Source: Imhoffiella purpurea
GTDB taxonomy: Bacteria > Pseudomonadota > Gammaproteobacteria > Chromatiales > Chromatiaceae
Direction: 5' to 3'
Assembly: GCF_000585215.1 (NCBI RefSeq)
Contig: NZ_AONC01000017.1
Span: 1-64,000, forward strand
DNA: 64,000 nucleotides
Numbering within the stretch: position 1 is the first letter of the stretch; each line of letters opens with the position of its first letter. Of this stretch, positions 32,815-41,235 are shown piece by piece. The notes beneath the pieces were generated by a model that saw only the letters and a list, made by a program, of their open reading frames with translations, did no database searches and had not been told where the DNA came from. The position numbers were made by a program, and so were the translations under genes.

Positions 32815-33738
32815 ATGAGTGCGTTTTTCGTTCTCATCGCACCGGATCCCTGCATGCCCGACCCTCTCGCCAGCGCCAACCTGCTCGACCCCAAGAACGA
32901 CTACGTCTTCTTCCGCGTATTCTCCGAAGAGCCCGAACTGCTCGTCGACCTGATCAACGTGGTGCGCAGCGACGAGGTGCCGATCGTCGAGATCAGTCTG
33001 CTCAACCCCCGCCTCACGCCCGAGCGGCTCAGCGGCAAGTCGCTGATCCTCGACCTACGCGCCATCGACGAGCACGGTCAGCGCTACAATATCGAGATGC
33101 AGGTCAGACGCTTCGCGCACTGGAGCGGGCGCGGCATCCTCTATCTGGCGCGGCTGCTGAGCGAGCAGCTCGATGCGGGCGCGGAGTATCGGCGTCTCAA
33201 GCCCGTGATCGGAATCCATCTGCTCGACTTCACCCTGTTCGAGGCGCCGGATCAGGCTGACCAGGCACTCTGGTGCTTCGAGATGCGCGACCGCGAGCGC
33301 CCCGAGGTGCGTCTCGGACGCGAGCTGCAATTGAACATCATCGAGCTGCGCAAGGCCGACCGGCTCGGACAGCTGCCCGAGCGCCTGTCGGCCTGGATCG
33401 CCTACTTCGAACATTGGCGGGAGGAATCGACCATGAGCAACCCCTATCCACCGGTACAGCGGGCCTTCGAGAAGCTGCGAGAGCTGAGCGCCGACGAAGA
33501 GGCCCGCTACTGGGCCGAGGCGCGTGCCAAGGCGCTGAGCGATGAAGCCAGCCTGCTGTCGGATGCGCGCGAAGAAGGACGCGAAGAAGGGCGTGAGGAA
33601 GGGCGCGAAGCGATCAGAAACACGGCCCGTAACCTCATTCGCATTGGCGGCCTGAGCGATCTTCAGATCGCACAGGCCACTGGACTGACGCTTGCGCAGG
33701 TCGAAGCGTTGCACGCCAACGAGGCCGATGCGATCTGA
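32815..33738 (+). CDS. Rpn family recombination-promoting nuclease / PD-(D/E)XK transposase-like protein
   Basis: A 307-residue protein. The N-terminal '[21 protein letters not shown]', then '[21 protein letters not shown]' (the D and E-x-Q of a PD-(D/E)XK nuclease core) and '[11 protein letters not shown]' are hallmarks of the Rpn/PDDEXK_2 family. The C-terminal part has a charged repeat (E-E-G-R-E tracts at about 258-270) and an 'IA..TGL' helix-turn-helix-like end. E. coli Rpn proteins are DNA endonucleases that raise RecA-independent recombination. An internal ATG at 32854 ([11 protein letters not shown]) is an equally plausible start. A decayed copy of its 3' region lies at 35945-36027, on the far side of fcl-gmd. 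Confidence 0.85.
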   Translation: MSAFFVLIAPDPCMPDPLASANLLDPKNDYVFFRVFSEEPELLVDLINVVRSDEVPIVEISLLNPRLTPERLSGKSLILDLRAIDEHGQRYNIEMQVRRFAHWSGRGILYLARLLSEQLDAGAEYRRLKPVIGIHLLDFTLFEAPDQADQALWCFEMRDRERPEVRLGRELQLNIIELRKADRLGQLPERLSAWIAYFEHWREESTMSNPYPPVQRAFEKLRELSADEEARYWAEARAKALSDEASLLSDAREEGREEGREEGREAIRNTARNLIRIGGLSDLQIAQATGLTLAQVEALHANEADAI

Positions 33739-33851
33739 ACGATTTTCGGAATCGAGACCATTTTTCGCTGAGGCCGAACGGCCGTTCGCTCACGCACTCC
33801 AGCTCGATAACCAGGTTCGCCCCGAACCGCCGCCAGGGAATCATGTAAGAC

Positions 33852-34853
33852 ATGGCTCAATCACCGCACACCCCTCCCACGGCGATCCACGGCAGGATCT
33901 TCCTCGCCGGTCATCGCGGCATGGTCGGATCGGCCATTCGCCGCCGACTGGAACTCAGAGCGGACGCGGATCCGATCCTGCGCACCCATCGCGAGCTGGA
34001 CCTCACCGACCAAGCCGCCGTCGACCGATTCTTCGCGACCGAGCGACCGGACTCCGTGATCCTGGCCGCCGCCAAGGTCGGCGGCATCTGGGCCAACGAT
34101 CGCTACCCGGCCGAGTTCATCTACCAGAACCTGATGATGGAGGCCAACGTCATCCACGCGGCCTACCGTTCGGGCGTCGAGCGACTGCTGCTGCTCGGCA
34201 GCTCCTGCATCTATCCGCGTCTGGCGCCCCAGCCCATGAGCGAGGAGGCGCTGCTCACCGGCGTCCTGGAGCAGACCAACGAGCCCTATGCCATCGCCAA
34301 GATCGCCGGCATCAAGCTCTGCGAATCCTACAACCGCCAGTACGGCACGGATTTTCGCAGCGTCATGCCGACCAACCTCTACGGTCCCGGCGACAATTTC
34401 GACCTGGAGAACAGCCACGTCATCCCCGCCCTGATGCGCAAGCTGCACGAGGCCAAGGAGAATCGCGCGCCCAGCGTCGAGATCTGGGGCACCGGCACCC
34501 CGCGCCGCGAGTTCCTCCACGTCGACGACATGGCCGAGGCCTGTCTGCACGTCATGGAACTGCCCCTGGAGACGCTCCGGGCCCATACCAGCCCCATGCT
34601 TTCGCACATCAACATCGGGGTCGGAACCGATGTCAGCATCCGCGAGCTGGCCGAGACCATGGCCGAGATCGTCGGCTTCGAGGGGGCTCTGAAGTACGAC
34701 AGCACCAAGCCCGACGGCATGCCCCGCAAGCTGCTGGACGTCTCGCGCCTCGAAACACTGGGCTGGCGGGCCGGGATCGGACTGCGCGAAGGGCTGAGCC
34801 AAACCTACGGCTGGTTCCTCGACAACCGCCAGACGATCCGGAGCGGAGCATGA
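33852..34853 (+). CDS. fcl: GDP-L-fucose synthase
   Basis: A 333-residue SDR-superfamily epimerase/reductase. The N-terminal cofactor motif is '[12 protein letters not shown]' (residues 19-29), the family signature '[16 protein letters not shown]' follows, and the catalytic tyrosine-lysine pair is in 'YAIAKIAG'. It converts GDP-4-keto-6-deoxymannose to GDP-L-fucose. Its stop overlaps the start of gmd in an ATGA junction, so both steps are made together. Length matches the family (about 320). A perfect 14-base palindrome, CGAACGGCCGTTCG at 33775-33788, lies upstream. Confidence 0.94.
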   Translation: MAQSPHTPPTAIHGRIFLAGHRGMVGSAIRRRLELRADADPILRTHRELDLTDQAAVDRFFATERPDSVILAAAKVGGIWANDRYPAEFIYQNLMMEANVIHAAYRSGVERLLLLGSSCIYPRLAPQPMSEEALLTGVLEQTNEPYAIAKIAGIKLCESYNRQYGTDFRSVMPTNLYGPGDNFDLENSHVIPALMRKLHEAKENRAPSVEIWGTGTPRREFLHVDDMAEACLHVMELPLETLRAHTSPMLSHINIGVGTDVSIRELAETMAEIVGFEGALKYDSTKPDGMPRKLLDVSRLETLGWRAGIGLREGLSQTYGWFLDNRQTIRSGA

Positions 34854-35935
34854 AGAAGGCATTGATCACCGGCGTCACCGGACAGGACGGCGCCTATCTG
34901 TCCGAACTGCTGCTCGAGAAGGGCTACGAAGTCCACGGCATCAAGCGCCGCTCCTCCCTCTTCAATACCGACCGCATCGACCATCTCTATCAGGATCCGC
35001 ATGCCCCGAACCGGCACTTCGTCCTGCATCACGGCGACATGACGGACTCATCGAGCCTGATCCGCATCATCCAGCTGGTCCAGCCGGACGAGATCTACAA
35101 CCTGGCGGCCCAGAGCCATGTGGCGGTCTCCTTCGAGGAGCCCGAATACACCGCCAACTCGGACGCGCTCGGTCCACTGCGCCTGCTGGAGGCCATCCGC
35201 ATCCTGGGCCTGGAACGCAAGACCCGCTTCTACCAGGCATCCACCTCCGAACTCTTCGGGCTGGTCCAGGAGACCCCCCAGCGCGAGACCACCCCCTTCT
35301 ATCCGCGCTCGCCCTACGCCGTCGCCAAACTCTACGCCTACTGGATCGCCGTCAACTACCGCGAGGCCTACGGCATCTACGCCTGCAATGGCATCCTCTT
35401 CAATCACGAGAGCCCGATTCGGGGCGAGACCTTCGTCACCCGCAAGATCACCCGCGCACTCGCCCGCATCAGGCTCGGACTGCAGGAGCGGCTCTATCTC
35501 GGCAACCTGGACGCCAAACGCGACTGGGGCCATGCCCGCGACTATGTACGCATGCAGTGGCTCATGCTTCAGCAGGACGCCCCCGAGGATTACGTCATCG
35601 CCACCGGCGAACAGCACAGCGTGCGCGAATTCGTCGAGGTGGCCGCACGGGAGATCGGCATCCGCATCCGCTGGGAAGGCCGAGGCGTGGACGAGAAGGG
35701 CTACGACCGGGACACCGATGCCTGCATCGTCGCCGTCGATCCCCGCTACTTCCGCCCCACCGAGGTCGAGACCCTGCTCGGAGACCCCACCAAGGCCCGC
35801 GAAAAGCTCGGCTGGACCCCTCAGGTCGGCTTCGGCGAGCTGGTCGGGGAGATGATGCGCGAGGACATGACCGAGGCCCAGCGCGATCAGCTGTGCAAAC
35901 GCGAGGGCTTCTCCACCTTGCAACACAATGAGTAA
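34850..35935 (+). CDS. gmd: GDP-mannose 4,6-dehydratase
   Basis: A 361-residue extended SDR. It begins '[16 protein letters not shown]' with the NADP motif, has '[11 protein letters not shown]', '[19 protein letters not shown]', the active-site 'SPYAVAKLY', and '[16 protein letters not shown]' typical of Gmd. It makes GDP-4-keto-6-deoxymannose from GDP-mannose. It overlaps fcl by four bases (ATGA). manC at 12020-13501 can supply the GDP-mannose. The product may feed the surface glycan cluster at 57.7-64 kb; that is inferred. Confidence 0.95.
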   Translation: MKKALITGVTGQDGAYLSELLLEKGYEVHGIKRRSSLFNTDRIDHLYQDPHAPNRHFVLHHGDMTDSSSLIRIIQLVQPDEIYNLAAQSHVAVSFEEPEYTANSDALGPLRLLEAIRILGLERKTRFYQASTSELFGLVQETPQRETTPFYPRSPYAVAKLYAYWIAVNYREAYGIYACNGILFNHESPIRGETFVTRKITRALARIRLGLQERLYLGNLDAKRDWGHARDYVRMQWLMLQQDAPEDYVIATGEQHSVREFVEVAAREIGIRIRWEGRGVDEKGYDRDTDACIVAVDPRYFRPTEVETLLGDPTKAREKLGWTPQVGFGELVGEMMREDMTEAQRDQLCKREGFSTLQHNE

Positions 35936-35944
35936 GATGGAAAA

Positions 35945-36027
35945 GAGGAATCGACCATGAGCAATTCCTATCCCCAGGTATAGCGGCCTTCGGTATAGCG
36001 GACCTTCGAGAAACGGCGTGAGCTGAG
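35945..36027 (+). pseudogene. decayed fragment of an Rpn-type nuclease gene
   Basis: The 83 bases match 33421-33488 of the intact Rpn gene: both begin GAGGAATCGACCATGAGCAA and run to GAGCTGAG. Changes include CAG to TAG, making an in-frame stop, and a 15-base near-duplication (TATAGCGG repeated). No further Rpn sequence follows, so this is a short relic rather than a gene. Confidence 0.8.
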
Positions 36028-36113
36028 TTTACGGCTCCGCAGCCGCAGTTCCGAGCTCCAGGTATAGGGCACTGAATTTCTTAGAGTTTCATTCTTCGGA
36101 ATTGCCGGAACAT

Positions 36114-36383
36114 TTAGCGTTTCAGATCCCGATAGAAATTCTCATGCGCGCCAACTAACAGCAGCCTCCGTGTCTGGGGGTCGTACTCGTAGGCAAGCAA
36201 AAAGCGGCTGCCGACACACTGAAATTTGTAGACAAACACGCCGGCGAGATCGCCTCTCTTTGCTTCGCCCTGCGTTGGATCTTGCACGATGGCCGAAACA
36301 GCATCGTCCACATCCGCCTTCTGATTCGGATTCAGACGCTTGTAGGCGCGGCGGAAGCCATTCGACTGGCAGACCTCAATCAT
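36114..36383 (-). CDS. RelE/ParE family toxin
   Basis: An 89-residue protein with the small RelE/ParE fold pattern: 'FRRAYKRLNPNQKADVDDAV' helices, then 'KRGDLAGVFVYKF', 'RFLLAYEYD' and a C-terminal 'GAHENFYRDLKR'. Such toxins cleave ribosome-bound mRNA or poison gyrase; which applies cannot be told here. The start at 36383 overlaps the 3' end of the upstream antitoxin gene by eight bases, the usual arrangement. The base composition appears lower in GC than the neighbours, consistent with acquisition. Confidence 0.82.
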   Translation of the reverse strand: MIEVCQSNGFRRAYKRLNPNQKADVDDAVSAIVQDPTQGEAKRGDLAGVFVYKFQCVGSRFLLAYEYDPQTRRLLLVGAHENFYRDLKR

Positions 36384-36615
36384 GGCTGTCTGATCGAATC
36401 CCTTCAGGAATAAAGGGGGTTGCGTGATCGCGCGGCTCAGCACGCGAGATAAGGAGATCGCGCACGAAATCGACGGGTAAATCCGGATTGTCCAGCGCAG
36501 CCTTGCCGAGCTTAGCCCAAAACTCGATCTGACCGGCGATGGTCCGAGACTCCGCTTTGGCGTGGCACTTGGCGTCCTCGTAGAGGGATTCGTCAATGCG
36601 TACTGGCATGCCCAT
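36376..36615 (-). CDS. ParD-like antitoxin
   Basis: A 79-residue protein that starts MGMPVRIDESLYEDAK, a ribbon-helix-helix-like N-terminus, followed by 'RTIAGQIEFWAKLGKAALDNPDLPVDFVRDLL', characteristic of ParD-like antitoxins paired with RelE/ParE toxins. The start at 36615 is preceded by GGGAG eight bases upstream. It is the first gene of a two-gene operon with the toxin. The antitoxin would neutralise the toxin and repress the shared promoter. Confidence 0.8.
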   Translation of the reverse strand: MGMPVRIDESLYEDAKCHAKAESRTIAGQIEFWAKLGKAALDNPDLPVDFVRDLLISRAEPRDHATPFIPEGIRSDSHD

Positions 36616-36636
36616 GTCTTTAACTCCCAAAAGGTT

Positions 36637-36650
36637 ACTACTTTTGTAGT
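36637..36650 (-). promoter_or_regulatory. palindromic operator of the toxin-antitoxin operon
   Basis: The palindrome ACTAC-AAAA-GTAGT (minus strand) lies 22 bases before the antitoxin start. Its position and dyad symmetry suit autoregulation by the ribbon-helix-helix antitoxin. Confidence 0.55.
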
Positions 36651-36857
36651 CTAGATTGGGGGACGGCACGCCGCAATGGAGATGGGCGTCAAGTCATGCA
36701 ATCCAGCAAGCAGTCACCAATCCGGGTCGGGCGAGGCCGCATAGCTTGCGGCGATCGAGGGCTGCCAACGTCGGCGCTGGCTGACGCCTCTGCGGATCGG
36801 TCGAGTTCGGCGGCCATGCGGCTGATCCCGCACCTACAGGGAGAGCGGCCTGACGGT

Positions 36858-38291
36858 CTATGGCGTGATGCGCGATACCGATCCGGCCAGCATGACCTCG
36901 GCGCCGGGAACGGCCTCGGTCAGCGCATCCCGCAGGGCGATCTTGGCGTGCTCTTCTCCATGCACGAGCAGGATGCGCCTGGGTCCGATGCGCATGCGGC
37001 GGATGAAGTTGACGAGATCCTTCTGATCGGCGTGGGCCGAATAGCCGCTCAGGGTATGGACGCCGCAGCGGATGTCGTAGCGGCGGCCGTCCAGGTCGAC
37101 ATAGCCGCCGCCCGGTCCGTAGCGCTGGATGATGCGTCCGGGCGTTCCGGCCGCCTGGTAGCCGACGAAGAGGACGTCGTGGCGTGGATCGCCGAGCATG
37201 GCCTTCAGATAGTTAAGGATACGCCCGCCGGCGCACATGCCGCTCGCGGCGATCAGGATCGCGGCTCGCCCGGTTCGGGCCAGATACTCGACGGTACGCA
37301 GATGGGTGTCGTGATCCTCGATGGTGAGCAGCTGCTCGAAGTCGAGCGGATGGCGGCCGGCGCGCAGACGACGCTTGGCCTCGCGGTCCCAGTGGTCGCG
37401 TAGCCGCCGATAGCCGGCGGTGAAATCGGCGGCGAGCGGCGAATCGAGGATGACCTCGACCTCCCCCCAGACGCGCCCGTCGGCCAGAGGACGTCGCGGA
37501 TTGGCGTGGATGATGGCCTCCAGCTCGTAGAGCAGCTCCTGGGTCCGGCCGATACTGAAGGCGGGGATCAGGAGTGTGCCGCCGTTCTCGAAGGCGTGCT
37601 CCACGATGGCGCGCAGTCGCTCGTGGCGATCGCGCCGGCTTTCGTGGAGCCGGTCTCCATAGGTGCTCTCGAGCACGACGCAATCGGCCCGATAGGGCGA
37701 TTTGGGCGACGGCAGCAGCGGTGTCCAAGGCGCTCCGAGATCGCCCGAGAAGAGGATGCGAAACCGGTCGTCCGGCGTGCGAAGATCGCATTCGACATAG
37801 GCGGATCCGAGGATGTGTCCGGCGGGCTGGAGCCGGATGGAGAGGCCGGTCTCGCCCTCGAGGACGCGGTGCCACTGACCGTAGGGGATGGCGACCGTGC
37901 GTTCGCGCAGCAAGTGGATGACGCCCTGGATGAGCCGCGCGTCTCGCGTCACGCCGACCTTGAGCGCGTCGGCGATGACCATGGGCAGCAGCTCGGCGGA
38001 TGCCTCGCTGCAGACGATGGGTCCCCGGAAACCGGCGGCCAGGAGATAAGGGATGCGGCCGACGTGATCGATATGGACGTGGGTGACGATCAGGGCCTGG
38101 ATGTGATCGACCGGCTGGATGAACTGCAGACGCTCGACCCCGGCGCCGGAGCCGGACCTCTCGGCACCCTGGAAGAGCCCGCAGTCGACGAGGACCGAAC
38201 GCCCGTCGCCGAGCCGAAGCTCGTGACAGGAGCCGGTGACGCCGTCGACCGCGCCGTGATGGAGGATCTCGGGCTGGTGCCGCCCCATCAT
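36858..38291 (-). CDS. beta-CASP metallo-beta-lactamase-fold RNase-like protein
   Basis: A 477-residue protein with the MBL zinc motif 'THVHIDHVGR' (H71, H73, D75, H76), a beta-CASP insertion ('LLIPAFSIGRTQELLYEL') and a C-terminal KH-like RNA-specificity segment ('YSAHADQKDLVNF', 'LVHGEEHA'). This is the arrangement of RNA-processing exonucleases of the CPSF-73/RNase J superfamily group found in many proteobacteria. The bacterial subgroup's substrates are not established. It is followed, toward lower coordinates, by the toxin-antitoxin pair, and preceded by REP-like repeats and crtB. A second ATG three bases in is equally good. Confidence 0.85.
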   Translation of the reverse strand: MMGRHQPEILHHGAVDGVTGSCHELRLGDGRSVLVDCGLFQGAERSGSGAGVERLQFIQPVDHIQALIVTHVHIDHVGRIPYLLAAGFRGPIVCSEASAELLPMVIADALKVGVTRDARLIQGVIHLLRERTVAIPYGQWHRVLEGETGLSIRLQPAGHILGSAYVECDLRTPDDRFRILFSGDLGAPWTPLLPSPKSPYRADCVVLESTYGDRLHESRRDRHERLRAIVEHAFENGGTLLIPAFSIGRTQELLYELEAIIHANPRRPLADGRVWGEVEVILDSPLAADFTAGYRRLRDHWDREAKRRLRAGRHPLDFEQLLTIEDHDTHLRTVEYLARTGRAAILIAASGMCAGGRILNYLKAMLGDPRHDVLFVGYQAAGTPGRIIQRYGPGGGYVDLDGRRYDIRCGVHTLSGYSAHADQKDLVNFIRRMRIGPRRILLVHGEEHAKIALRDALTEAVPGAEVMLAGSVSRITP

Positions 38292-38298
38292 CGCAGAA

Positions 38299-38548
38299 GC
38301 CCCGTAGGGCGCAATAGCGCTAGCGTATTGCGCCGCATGCGAAGGGGGCGCCCAAGATTCGGGTCAAGCGGCTTGCGACACACTGGCAGCCCCGTAGGGC
38401 GCAATAGCGCCAGCGTATTGCGCCGCATGCGGTTGGCGAGACATCCGCGAGACGTGTTAAGCGGTACGGGACACACTGGCAGATCCCTTGCCCGAGTTGG
38501 AGTTGCCTGCCGTTCGGCGCAATACGCTTCGCTATTGCGCCCTACGGC
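38299..38548. repeat. three REP-like palindromic elements
   Basis: Hairpins with arms GGCGCAATA / TATTGCGCC preceded by CCGTAGG occur at about 38301-38340 and 38391-38430 (same direction) and 38516-38548 (opposite direction). The first two belong to a tandem unit of about 90 bases that also shares AAGCGG and GACACACTGGCAG. They fill the gap between crtB and the RNase-like gene and may protect mRNA ends. Confidence 0.85.
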
Positions 38549-38567
38549 GACTGGTGCAGGTTGGGCC

Positions 38568-39608
38568 TCAGCGGGCCTCCAGCGCCCGCTCGCGCTCTTC
38601 GAGGGTCTCGAAGAGTTCCAGCACCCACATGACGCGCTCGCCGACACCGCTTGGGGTGCTGTGCCTCGGGGTCGCGGCGACCACGGCGTCGACCAGGAAG
38701 CGGGTCTCTTCCAATGGAGGTGCCGAGATCTGGCGCGAGGTGAGCACGGCCCGCCCGAGGATGGAACCGATGAGCTGCAGCTTGCGCTGGGGCGGCACGA
38801 TCGCGCGCCGGCTGATGGAGTCCAGCCCCTGGCGCTCGAGCTGACGGCCGATCTCGGAGTAGAGATAGCGCGCGGCGTTGATGCCGGCCCGGCAGCCCAT
38901 CGGCAGACCGGCGATGCCGGCATCCGAGCGCTGGTAGAGCCTATCGGCGGTATCGAGCATGCGCTGGATCACCGATGCCAGGGCATCGTTGAAGACCGGT
39001 TCCTTCAACCATGCCTCGGGATCGATGCCGGCCTCGCGCATCCACGCGAGCGGCAGATAGATGCGACCGTTGCGGGCATCCTCGCCAACGTCGCGGCAGA
39101 TGTTGGTGATCTGCATGGCGACGCCCAGATCGCAGGCCCGGGCGACCAGTTCCTCGGAGCGGGCGCCCATGAGGGCGGCCATCATGGCGCCGACGGTGCC
39201 GGCGACGCGCGCCGAATAGTCGTAGACGCCCGAGATGGTTTCGTAGCGGCGTCCCTGGGCATCCCACTCGAAGCCCTCGAGCAGTGCTTCGAGCAGGCGC
39301 TTGGGCATGGCGAACTCGACCACCACGTCGGCCAGGGCGCGGTCGGCCGGATCGTCGATCGGCTGGCCGGCATAGATGCGGTCGAGCCGGTCGTAGAGCA
39401 TCTCGAGCGCGTCGGCCTGCAGCACCGGATCGTCGCCGACACAGTCGATGGCGTCGTCGGCGATGCGGCAGAAGGCATAGAGCGCCATCGCCGGATCGCG
39501 GAAACGCTGGGGAAGGAGGAATGAGGCGGCATAGAAGGAACGCGATCCGCAGCGCAGCAGATCGCGGCAGGCGGTGATATCCGCCGCCGAGGCATGTTTC
39601 TTCTTCAT
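38568..39608 (-). CDS. crtB: phytoene synthase
   Basis: A 346-residue prenyl-condensing enzyme making phytoene from two geranylgeranyl diphosphates. Both aspartate-rich motifs are present: 'RIADDAID' (D51, D52, D55) and 'NICRDVGEDARNGRIYLP'. The start 'SRSFYAASFLLP' is typical. The ATG at 39608 (MKKKHASAADI) is chosen because it lies next to the crtI stop at 39619; upstream ATG at 39638 would overlap crtI and lacks a ribosome site. It is the last gene of the run bchI-bchD-bchO-crtI-crtB. Confidence 0.95.
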   Translation of the reverse strand: MKKKHASAADITACRDLLRCGSRSFYAASFLLPQRFRDPAMALYAFCRIADDAIDCVGDDPVLQADALEMLYDRLDRIYAGQPIDDPADRALADVVVEFAMPKRLLEALLEGFEWDAQGRRYETISGVYDYSARVAGTVGAMMAALMGARSEELVARACDLGVAMQITNICRDVGEDARNGRIYLPLAWMREAGIDPEAWLKEPVFNDALASVIQRMLDTADRLYQRSDAGIAGLPMGCRAGINAARYLYSEIGRQLERQGLDSISRRAIVPPQRKLQLIGSILGRAVLTSRQISAPPLEETRFLVDAVVAATPRHSTPSGVGERVMWVLELFETLEERERALEAR

Positions 39609-39618
39609 GTCGTTCTGC

Positions 39619-41220
39619 TCAGGCAAAGGTTGAGGCATCGGGAACCACCGTGTCGAGAACCCGTGCGGAGGAGATGACACCGGGCACACCTGCCCCGGGA
39701 TGCGTCCCCGCACCGACCAGATAAAGACCATCCACCTCTTCGCTCTTGTTGTGCGGCCGGAACCAGGCACTCTGGAGCAAGATGGGCTCGAAGCTGAAAC
39801 CGGCGCCCAGATGCGAATTCAAGCGCAGCTTGAAGTCCAGGGGCGTGGTCACCAGCGAGGTCGCGATCTGATCCTCCAATCCGGGGAGAACCGTCTCGCT
39901 GAGGTAACGGGCGATCCTGGCGCGGTACGGCTCGGCCTGGGCTTCCCAATCGGTGCCGCTTTCCAGATGCGGAACCGGAGACAAGGCGTAGAAGGTATCG
40001 CAACCCTCGGGCGCCAGGCTCGGGTCGGTCGCCGTCGGACGGTACAGATAGAGACTGAAGTCCTCGGCGAGCTTCTTGTGCTTGAAGATATCCTGGATCA
40101 ACCCCTTGTAACGCGGCCCGAGCAGGATGGTGTGATGCTTGACGTCCGGGTACTGGCGCTTGGTGCCGAAATACCAGACGAAGAGCCCGGTAGAAAAGGC
40201 GGAGCGGTCGATCTTGCGGTCGGTCCAGGTGCGGCGCGGATGCTCGGCCAGCATCTTGCCGTAGGTGGTCGCCGGATCCACGTCCGAGACGACGATGTCG
40301 GACTGGATCTCTTCGCCCGAGGTCAGACGCACGCCAGCGGCGCGACCCTTCTCGACCAGGATGCGCTCGACCTCGGACTTGTAACGGATCTCGGTACCCT
40401 GCCCCTCGACCAGACTCACCAGGCCGTTGACGATGGCACCGGTGCCACCCATCGCCGAATGCACGCCCCATTTGCGCTCCAGGAAGGAGATGAGCACATA
40501 GATGGAGGTGACGGTGAACGGATTGCCGCCGATCAGCAGCGGATGGAAGGAGAGCACCTGACGGATGAAGGGGTCCTTGATGTAGGAGGACACCATGCCG
40601 TAGACGGTACGGTAGCTCTGCAGTATGGCCATCTGGGGGGCGATCTTGGCCATGTCGGTCACATGGGTGAAGGGCTTGTGGGCCAGCCCCTCGAACCCGA
40701 CCTTGAACACCCGCTCGCTCATCTTCATGAAGCGATCGTAGCCATCGACGTCGGCCGGCGAATACTCGGCGATCTGGGCCTTCACCTTGTCGGCGTCGCC
40801 GCTGTAGTCGAAGATGCGCCCGTCGTCGAAACGGATCCGGTAGAAGGGATCCATGAGACGCAGATCGATATCGTCCTCGAAGCGCCGACCGCACATGTTC
40901 CACAGCTCTTCGAGCAGGAAGGGCGCGGTGATGATGGTCGGTCCCGCGTCGAAGCTGAAGCCATCCCGCCGATGCACGTAGGCACGCCCGCCCGGAGCGT
41001 CCAGCTTTTCGAGAATCGTGACCCGATAGCCGCGCGCGCCGAGCCGAATCGCCGCCGCCAGACCGCCGATGCCACTGCCGATGACGAGCGCATGGGGCTT
41101 TTTCGCGCTACCAGGAACCTGTGGAGCCGCAACTGTCAAGTTCGTATTACTCGCTTTACTGTCAATATAGCTTGACAGTATAGCAGGAGGCCGACCGAAC
41201 GGCCCCCTGACGACCGTCAA
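39619..41220 (-). CDS. crtI: phytoene desaturase
   Basis: A FAD-dependent desaturase that turns phytoene into neurosporene or lycopene. The dinucleotide motif 'VIGSGIGGLAAAIRLGARGY' and 'GGRAYVHRRDGFSFDAGPTI' are diagnostic, as is the C-terminal 'GLYLVGAGTHPGAGVPGV'. The frame has no ATG start. A TTG at 41220 gives 533 residues and has GAGGAGAAG upstream; a TTG at 41139 gives 506 residues and fits the conserved region better. The stretch between the two holds a PpsR/CrtJ-type operator, so the shorter product may be made from an internal promoter while read-through from bchO could give the longer one. Confidence 0.93.
   Translation of the reverse strand: MTVVRGPFGRPPAILSSYIDSKASNTNLTVAAPQVPGSAKKPHALVIGSGIGGLAAAIRLGARGYRVTILEKLDAPGGRAYVHRRDGFSFDAGPTIITAPFLLEELWNMCGRRFEDDIDLRLMDPFYRIRFDDGRIFDYSGDADKVKAQIAEYSPADVDGYDRFMKMSERVFKVGFEGLAHKPFTHVTDMAKIAPQMAILQSYRTVYGMVSSYIKDPFIRQVLSFHPLLIGGNPFTVTSIYVLISFLERKWGVHSAMGGTGAIVNGLVSLVEGQGTEIRYKSEVERILVEKGRAAGVRLTSGEEIQSDIVVSDVDPATTYGKMLAEHPRRTWTDRKIDRSAFSTGLFVWYFGTKRQYPDVKHHTILLGPRYKGLIQDIFKHKKLAEDFSLYLYRPTATDPSLAPEGCDTFYALSPVPHLESGTDWEAQAEPYRARIARYLSETVLPGLEDQIATSLVTTPLDFKLRLNSHLGAGFSFEPILLQSAWFRPHNKSEEVDGLYLVGAGTHPGAGVPGVISSARVLDTVVPDASTFA
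41134..41177. promoter_or_regulatory. PpsR/CrtJ-type operator pair before crtI
   Basis: A perfect TGT-N12-ACA site with extended dyad TGTCAA-N6-TTGACA occupies 41160-41177. A second, imperfect copy (TGT-N12-ACT) is at 41134-41151, eight bases away. PpsR/CrtJ, the redox- and light-responsive repressor of photosystem genes, binds TGTN12ACA palindromes, often in pairs eight bases apart. This suggests oxygen control of crtI-crtB. Confidence 0.7.
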
Positions 41221-41235
41221 GAAATCAGCTTCTCC

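Noticed and set aside
33775-33788. Perfect palindrome CGAACGGCCGTTCG as a regulator site for fcl-gmd
   Set aside because: A 14-base palindrome in GC-rich DNA is not rare, and no second copy or promoter element accompanies it.
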